Below are positions 16,001 through 17,898 of a DNA stretch of 17,898 nt, piece after piece; position 1 is the first letter of the stretch; each line of letters begins with the position of its first letter. The DNA is from Bacteroidota bacterium (lineage in GTDB: Bacteria; Bacteroidota; Bacteroidia; UKL13-3): assembly GCA_947462865.1 (NCBI GenBank), contig CANHRW010000018.1, positions 1-17,898 of the forward strand, read 5' to 3'. The notes beneath the pieces were generated by a model. The model saw only the letters and a list, made by a program, of their open reading frames with translations, had not been told where the DNA came from and searched no databases. A program made the translations under genes and the position numbers.

Positions 16001-17664
16001 TAACAGTTATCAATCCGTTTAAAGATGTAGTAGCAACTGCTGTTTCAAGCAATGGCTTAAACTCAATTTGTCAGGGTACATCAACTACACTCTCGGTTAA
16101 AGCATACAATCCTACTCCAGCAAATTATATCAATCCTTCAGTTTCAAGTCCATTAACCGATGAAGACATTGGTACAGTAATTATTTCACAAAATGGTACC
16201 CCAATTATAAGCAATACTACCACTGGTGGTTCATTGGTTGGAACAATTGGAACAGCAACTGGAACCGCAGGAAGCTACAGTAATTTTACCAATTTTGGCC
16301 CATTTGCATTTACTGCAGGTCAGGCGTACAGCTTTTCATTGACATCTATTACACAAGGAACCACCAATTATGGCAATTCATTTGCCATATACATCGATTA
16401 CAATAGAAATGGGGTGTTTACAGATGCTGGTGAAAGGGTATATGCCGCATTGGCAACTATTTCTGGCCCACACACTGAATCAGGCTCATTTACCATTCCT
16501 TTAACTGCTGCTAACGGACTTACTAGAATGAGAATCATCTGTAACGAAGGCCTTATCACGAGCCCAACTCAAGCAATTTCGTATGGCGAATTTGAAGAAT
16601 ATGCATTAAACATATCAAGTACTGAATTGGCAGGTGGTTTACTACCAGCTTCAATTGCTTATTCATGGAACAATGGTACAGCCACACTTGGTTCAGGAAC
16701 GAGTATTAACCATGCACCAGCTGTTACCACCATATACAATGCAACTTTAACAGCTTCAGGATGTTCAATGACAGCTTCTCCTGTTGCGGTAACTGTTGAT
16801 TTGTTGCCTGTACTTACCTCAGTTACCAGTGTGTCTAATTTAAATGCAAGTTCATTTGATTTAAATTGGAGTATGGCCAACAATGCCAATAATTTTAGAG
16901 TTGACATTGCTACCGATTCCTTGTTTGCAAACAAGTTAACTGGCTACAACAATTTATCAGTAAATGGAACTTCTATTTCAGTTACAGGATTGCAAGTAAA
17001 TACCACTTATTATGCAAGAATGAGAGCCGAAAACAATTGTGGTTTTTCAAATTATTCAATCACTCAAAAAGTAGAAACATTTGGAAGCACAGCATTGCAA
17101 GTAAAAGCAATTATTGAAGGCCTTCATGTTGGTGCTGGTTTGATGACTTCTGCAGTGAATAATTTTGACTTTAATTTACCAAGCAACATAGCAGATACTA
17201 TTACCATTGAATTGCACGAAACCACAAGTGGAACATACAATACAGTATATTCAGAAAATGTTCCAATTTCAATCAATGGTATTGCCAATTTAACCATTCC
17301 AAGTAATTTCAGCATGGGTTCATATTACCTTGCAATTAAACACAGAAATTCAATCGAAACTTGGTCTGCATTTCCTGTATTCATGGGTGTTACAACCAAC
17401 TATGACTTTACCACTGCAGCAAGCCAAGCCTATGGGTCAAATTTAGTGAACAACACCCTGGGTCAATTCATGATTTACAGTGGAGATATTAACCAAGATG
17501 GCTTTATTGATGGAAACGATTTCATTGATGTTGACAACGACAATGCAATTTTTGCAGCGGGTTATATTTACACAGACTTAAACGGAGATGCATTTGTTGA
17601 TGGTAATGACTTTATTGTTATAGACAACAACAACAGCAATTTTATTGGACTTGCAAGGCCTTAG
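7063..17664 (+). CDS. Giant secreted multidomain surface protein (beta-helix, nested Ig/GEVED domains, Fn3, dockerin-like C-terminus)
   Basis: A single frame of about 3533 residues, very low in charged residues and rich in Ser, Thr, Asn and Gly, as in large Bacteroidota adhesin-like proteins. The frame extends to a GTG at 7042, but ATG 7063 (or 7075) gives a cleaner signal peptide: basic start, hydrophobic LLMFSLMFVVIGG, likely cleavage after LNA before Gln at 7171. Order: parallel beta-helix (7171-9552), a chain of Ig-like domains (9565-12909), three repeat units each ending in an Ig domain with a GEVED insert (12910-16806), Fn3 (16807-17080), and a C-terminal module with two dockerin-like loops. 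Most Ig-like domains have one Cys near the start and one at the end, fitting export and disulfide bonding. No catalytic domain is seen, so adhesion, matrix or scaffold roles are likeliest. No frameshift or stop interrupts it. No canonical T9SS C-terminal domain was recognised. Confidence 0.9.
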   Translation: MKIGMKRKITNLNFSIKLLMFSLMFVVIGGFHSLNAQVTVGGALVGNGTYTTLNAATAAINAGTQTGANIVISITGNTSEGSSQILLGAGAWSSLQITPVGGNFTVSGTTTSGIPMIDFNGADFVTINGKNNGTESLTLVNNTTSSSSGTATVRFINDARNNTITNCNILGGSLVTQASNGGTIFFSTGSSGGTGNDSNTVSFNNIGPISASLLPIKAIYGNGSTTNVGIGNSNNTIVGNNIYDFFSASSNSNGIFLSSGNTAWTINANKFYQTATRTITTSSSHNPIQITNTTASSGENFTISNNVIGYASAAGTGTYTIAGTVASIFNAIILSGATTSVNNQITGNIISDISLTTSSSSSTGGGYPFTGVNITTACSTVFVNSNRIRNVSVTGTGTGTIAAIDVNGTSTGFFYINNNSINNITRTSNGILYGIRYASPSNLVANADSITNLAVNNTTSSSSIAAIFGGSSGVNVTYSNNYIANLSSTSTGSFTVFGLRENGISGNKVYSGNTILNLSLPITSTGTIVAISSSASSTPNAMEISRNTIGNLNGGSFVYGITQASSSSAINIFKNKIYGLTAYTTSGICNGINATSGTSYAIHNNVIGDLQAVAATGTNSVIGMSLTATATYNLFFNNVILKATSTSATTFGNSCVSVTSTATSFNLRNNVLVNVSTPAQESANLASNGVAAVVRISGGTANTVPAIYSTASNKNLFWANPAAGTNNHLTYVEGTSTITNPRNTLANLKTFFVNREQSSFEESLGSTANNLSFLTSLTGSDVNYLAIANGTSSQAESGADVITTPAITDDFFGNTGNRTSSPDVGAHEFTGSSPAPSLALNSITPSGNQCSATARLISLEATTPSGSITGVSLTYNNGAGNTNVAMVNTSGNIWEFTIPAAIPTNSTVSWSAIATNSIGLTKLFTGSSYQDDPLNGVSAQISSSANPICIGSTVNLTASLAKPSAVTLGAGATNSAAIGSSFFPGGFGGAKTQYIIRAAELRALGLTAGNITSMGFEPTTAGQTYTGFSVSIGHTSQTTANTNFIMSGLTQVYLGTLTNNGFLPVANTLNTLSFGTGTGSSSAFNWDGVSNIVVSVSWSSVPSATTATSSTMKVDAPGFTCSVYSQRDSQTPTVMLATTTGTTASSRPRFTFAGNTAAAITAISWSDGTNVLGTTNPIAVSANVTTTYTANVSTSGCTLPVNPSITLNVSNPPSTPTAIDAFSCPGLSNAMVVSNSSFTTTKFKWYNQASGGSLLQNATANKYLLPLTSATTFFVAEIDTTTQCESQRVQLNAGVNSLNITPTSGSYCAGAGAQLDSLYAVSSNIQFTSFTWNKLTPSANFTGTTSGPATEVSITQTSDFSVTASDGNCSQTAFVSIGVYDFPIPSLSVTPNDTVTQGSQFTVNSGLSAGNFSVATIPFSPITAPSNQTFLCSAGSTTAPAGTTLSGGDLDDGGWLNIPLGFNFNYFGKSYTNIAVGTNGTMMFGLTSTTPLGTYSFTGGFPSTSNPANVIAAVSQDNILSSAGSISYWTSGYAPNRKFVTQYNAVPAYNSSGFTTAQVILYETTGIIEIHITNSTTSYAKYVGLQDSSRTIGAAPINGATATITTNRAFRFSPPSNYNTVWSPSASLTGTTSGTNVFNATTNFVSTGQYNVSLTLTNLVTGCTNSASPSSIDLWVVDAPLDPITQGTVICGPKIATISVTNASSLLPSDSITWYDAATGGNLVGRGANFTTPLVAATTTYFAETANLYGKNLGGRVPTTVTYVAPPALPISSNQTACNNSVSSLTVTSPNTTYTTFKWTPIANLFDDPNCTIPIDTNNSYFTVYFKSATPGSVVYSCTGSNSVGCKETGSTVVTVQPALSALSISPVTDTLCNTGATLITVNSGSAAFAANSTRWLDTYGNIIAGQTGKTFTTPLLNNNQTYSFEAIDGTGNSCLILSQTITFDSIPAPVTVNSAHCGEQVPTCAASGANTGQFYKWYTVASGGTPIPNENGATLANYLLASTTTLYVSISDNSCESARTPVTINVTVPDAISVVSNRNNPLCLGSTRDLVVNQTGSTNNYGFTWTSTDYINSGMSGATATSAGSPVSVLPTVEGTYYFTITAIESSTGCIVKSRDTLTVINPFGILTNTISMSPSTVCQGAPATLTLNTTNTGVGGGTAPTYSAPPAVSNPVTDEDIGNVRISSGSTILLNNTSTINSLTGTLGTATGTAGSFSNFTALSTTPLNASQTYSFSLTSITTASNYGNTLAFYIDYNRNGVYTDAGERVFAEAATVSGPHTVTGTFAIPAGASTGLTRMRVICNEGLINSPTQSVSYGEYEEYLLYISPAFTSFSWSDGVSQVGSGKTFNFTAGNPTNYELTMNLQGCESKIQYAVNPVTLPTAPVVTNANQCGIMVPTLLATGANNGDYRWFENSADTGAIANETNGQLISYMVSKDDTLYVAISNGTCLSSKIPAIVSVVQPDTIIASSNIVANACINSNLNLSVAQNQSNNNYQFTWDALPLNGSGISTPTAGSIGTPTIVSPSDTGVYTYKVSGFDPSTGCQTISTVTVNVINPFANVNSTIAVSPSTVCQGSPIQLSIGGTGANPTYTAPPAVSNPTNDEDIANVTISRGATVIINNTTSINSLSGSIGTATGTAGSYSNFTAFGPYTLNPGQLYNFSLRSSTTGTSYANSMAIYIDYNRNGLFTDAGENVYVASATISGPHTETGTFTVPSNVGYGVVRMRVICNEGLITSPTQAVSYGEYEEYSINLSPAFNLISWSDGTNSLGTGNSISTTINTATNYEVTMNIAGCTKTTQAFVNPLALPSAPVASNSAHCGNMVPSCMATGTTNGNYRWYTASTGGTAIVGEQDGSLNNYKVNSTRSLFVAITDGSCESPRSQVDIDVTVPDSIFATASTTTNACANGNINLNIGQVILNNNNYGFSWEATPVTGSGLSGSTNAALGAPLTISPTAAGTYNYKVTGYEASTGCMVTNSINVTVINPFKDVVATAVSSNGLNSICQGTSTTLSVKAYNPTPANYINPSVSSPLTDEDIGTVIISQNGTPIISNTTTGGSLVGTIGTATGTAGSYSNFTNFGPFAFTAGQAYSFSLTSITQGTTNYGNSFAIYIDYNRNGVFTDAGERVYAALATISGPHTESGSFTIPLTAANGLTRMRIICNEGLITSPTQAISYGEFEEYALNISSTELAGGLLPASIAYSWNNGTATLGSGTSINHAPAVTTIYNATLTASGCSMTASPVAVTVDLLPVLTSVTSVSNLNASSFDLNWSMANNANNFRVDIATDSLFANKLTGYNNLSVNGTSISVTGLQVNTTYYARMRAENNCGFSNYSITQKVETFGSTALQVKAIIEGLHVGAGLMTSAVNNFDFNLPSNIADTITIELHETTSGTYNTVYSENVPISINGIANLTIPSNFSMGSYYLAIKHRNSIETWSAFPVFMGVTTNYDFTTAASQAYGSNLVNNTLGQFMIYSGDINQDGFIDGNDFIDVDNDNAIFAAGYIYTDLNGDAFVDGNDFIVIDNNNSNFIGLARP
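7171..9552 (+). other. N-terminal right-handed parallel beta-helix region of the giant protein
   Basis: After the signal peptide come about 790 residues of short irregular repeats with Asn ladders such as NNTITNCNILG, NNTIVGNNIYDF, NNSINNITR and NKIYGLTAY. This is the look of a parallel beta-helix with stacked asparagines. It closes with DDFFGNTGNRTSSPDVGAHEF, the usual end signature of Bacteroidota beta-helix proteins of the choice-of-anchor type. No Asp/His cluster of a polysaccharide lyase or pectinase was seen, so a binding or structural role is more likely than an enzymatic one. Confidence 0.7.
9952..10536 (+). other. Jelly-roll-like domain inserted in an Ig-like host domain of the giant protein
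   Basis: The Ig-like host starts with ANPICIGSTVNLTASL (about 9895-9942) and resumes at AITAISWSDGTNVLG (10537 onward), ending at the GC near 10653. Between them lie about 195 residues containing TQYIIRAAELRALGLTAGN, ITSMGFEPT, FSVSIGHTSQTT and a WDGVSNIVVSVSW strand. This resembles beta-sandwich domains of Bacteroidota surface proteins that carry the GLTAGNITSI and VSIGHTS motifs. The function is unknown; carbohydrate or protein binding is a guess. Confidence 0.6.
11299..11907 (+). other. NIDO-like/choice-of-anchor domain inserted in a PKD/Ig-like host domain
   Basis: The host begins with SVTPNDTVTQGSQFTVNSG (from about 11224) and resumes at YNTVWSPSASLTGTTSG (11914 onward), ending at the GC near 12051. 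The insert of about 203 residues has DDGGWLNIPLGFNFNYFGK, then YTNIAVGTNGTMMFG, NVIAAVSQDN, KFVTQYNAVPAY and VILYETTGIIEIHI. The order F-F-G-x-x-Y-x-x-I-x-V-x-x-N-G followed by a VxLYExTGxIExH strand is that of nidogen-like and related beta-sandwich domains. It is a different family from the GEVED inserts further on but occupies the same host position. Confidence 0.6.
12910..14211 (+). repeat. Repeat unit 1 of 3 (434 codons) in the giant gene
   Basis: The unit contains three parts: an Ig_7-like domain (SAHCGEQVPTC, KWYTVASGG, TTLYVSISDNSCES), a second Ig-like domain (NPLCLGSTRDLVV to STGCIVKS, closing with INPFG), and a third Ig-like domain opening with SPSTVCQGAPATLTL. The third is interrupted by a GEVED domain (about 13552-14043; DEDIGNV, YIDYNRNGVYTDAGE, GEYEEYLLYIS) and resumes with SFSWSDGVSQVGSG, ending in GCES. 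The unit closes with NPVTLPTAP, as unit 2 closes with NPLALPSAP. Confidence 0.85.
14212..15492 (+). repeat. Repeat unit 2 of 3 (427 codons) in the giant gene
   Basis: Same order as unit 1: an Ig_7-like domain (NANQCGIMVPTLLATGANNG to ISNGTCLSS), a second Ig-like domain (ANACINSNLNLSV to STGCQT, INPFA), then SPSTVCQGSPIQLSI with a GEVED insert (about 14833-15324; DEDIANV, YIDYNRNGLFTDAGE, GEYEEYSINLS) and return to the host at ISWSDGTNSLGTG. The GEVED entry shares an exact 26-base stretch with unit 1 (about 13556-13581 and 14837-14862), although surrounding third positions differ. Confidence 0.85.
15493..16806 (+). repeat. Repeat unit 3 of 3 (438 codons) in the giant gene
   Basis: Same order again: an Ig_7-like domain (SAHCGNMVPSCMATGTTNG to ITDGSCESP), a second Ig-like domain (TNACANGNINLNI to STGCMVT, INPFK), then NSICQGTSTTLSV with a GEVED insert (about 16126-16620; DEDIGTV, YIDYNRNGVFTDAGE, GEFEEYALNIS) and host return at YSWNNGTATLGSG. 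It is the most diverged around the GEVED entry, lacking the SAPPAVSNP stretch of unit 1, and leads directly into the Fn3 domain. Confidence 0.85.
16807..17080 (+). other. Fibronectin type III domain of the giant protein
   Basis: About 90 residues with Fn3 landmarks: SSFDLNWSMANNANNFRVDI with the conserved Trp of strand B, then the strand E-F region ISVTGLQVNTTYYARMRAEN with the conserved Leu and Tyr, and a closing NYSITQKVET. It lies between the last Ig-like domain and the C-terminal module, a common spacer position in secreted Bacteroidota proteins. Confidence 0.75.
17083..17661 (+). other. C-terminal surface module with two dockerin-like calcium loops
   Basis: About 115 residues of beta-sandwich type (LQVKAIIEGLHVGAG, ITIELHET, YYLAIKHRNSIETWSA, YDFTTAASQAYGSN) are followed by two dockerin/EF-hand-like loops: DINQDGFIDGND (17485-17520) and DLNGDAFVDGND (17575-17610), each with acidic or Asn ligands at positions 1, 3, 5, 9 and 12. 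The protein ends NNNSNFIGLARP. The module probably binds two calcium ions. It takes the place where a T9SS sorting domain would be expected, so it may serve in attachment or sorting; this is inference. Confidence 0.7.
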
Positions 17665-17674
17665 AAAAATATTT

Positions 17675-17704
17675 TTTGAAAATTCTAAATTTTGAATAAA
17701 TTTG
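17675..17704 (+). promoter_or_regulatory. Likely Bacteroidota-type promoter upstream of the last gene
   Basis: TTTG (17675-17678), an 18-base spacer and TAAATTTG (17697-17704) exactly match the Bacteroidota -33 TTTG / -7 TAnnTTTG consensus. Transcription would begin near 17711, leaving a leader of about 40 bases before the ATG at 17753. This suggests the last gene can be expressed apart from the giant gene. The region is very AT-rich, so chance matches are possible. Confidence 0.5.
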
Positions 17705-17752
17705 AATTAGCTGACAATAATTAAAAACAATATAAATTAAAAACTACACTAT

Positions 17753-17898
17753 ATGAAAAACATGATCAAAAGAGGCCTCATTGCCGCGTTAGGCTTAATG
17801 ATGTCTCTCAACTTGATGGCTCAAACGAATTTTGAGTGCCGAGTAGAGAACGAATCTTATCCATCAGCCACTACCTATGAGTTTGATGTGAGATTGTA
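17753..17898 (+). CDS. Partial secreted protein (signal peptide plus start of a beta-rich domain); 3' part outside window
   Basis: The first 48 codons are visible from ATG 17753. MKNMIKRGLIAALGLMMSLNLMAQ is a clear signal peptide, with cleavage expected after LMA before Gln24, the same A-Q junction as in the giant protein. The mature part starts TNFECRVENESYPSATTYEFDVRL. The pattern of a strand, a short loop and then TYEFDVRL resembles the start of beta-sandwich domains in large Bacteroidota secreted proteins, with a distant look of cohesin-like first strands. That is too short to assign a family. It lies 88 bases after the giant gene on the same strand and has its own likely promoter. Confidence 0.75.
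   Translation, partial: MKNMIKRGLIAALGLMMSLNLMAQTNFECRVENESYPSATTYEFDVRL

Noticed and set aside
17665..17693. Palindrome AAAAATATTTTT and the AAAATT-CTA-AATTTT hairpin as a terminator of the giant gene
   Set aside because: Both are made almost only of A and T, with no GC stem and no clear U-run placement; such structures are expected by chance in this spacer.

Overview
The window looks like a chromosome segment of a low-GC member of the Bacteroidota, probably of the Chitinophagales/Sphingobacteriales type. The reasons are the Bacteroidota-style XerD and EttA proteins, weak Shine-Dalgarno sites, promoter-like TTG/TTTG plus TAnnTTTG pairs, and a giant secreted protein made of domains typical of that phylum. 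The lineage is inferred from protein style; there is no rRNA in the window.

Positions 1-6805 hold a housekeeping block entirely on the minus strand. In transcription order it reads ettA (ABC-F ribosome factor), hisS, hutH, nadC, then after a 160-base gap xerD, a 52-residue DUF2256 zinc-ribbon gene, and the 5' part of a gene for a protein with an RNase H/actin-like N-terminus that runs off the left edge. hisS, hutH and nadC are packed without gaps (TAAATG junction, then a 13-base overlap) and look like one transcript. It joins histidyl-tRNA charging, histidine deamination and NAD synthesis. xerD, the DUF2256 gene and the partial gene form a second compact group.

After a roughly 257-base AT-rich divergent spacer, positions 7063-17664 on the plus strand are one uninterrupted gene of about 3533 codons. 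It encodes an exported, Ser/Thr/Asn-rich surface protein. In order it has a signal peptide, a parallel beta-helix, a chain of Ig-like domains, a threefold repeated unit of about 430 residues, a fibronectin type III domain and a C-terminal module with two dockerin-like calcium loops. Its most striking trait is that whole domains sit inside Ig-like domains at the same place in the host fold. There are five such cases: three GEVED domains, one jelly-roll-like domain and one NIDO-like domain.

At the right edge, 88 bases further on and behind a good Bacteroidota-type promoter match, a second secreted protein begins and is cut by the window end. The giant protein and this downstream protein could act together at the cell surface, but that is inference. 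No tRNA, rRNA, CRISPR array, insertion sequence or phage gene was seen.
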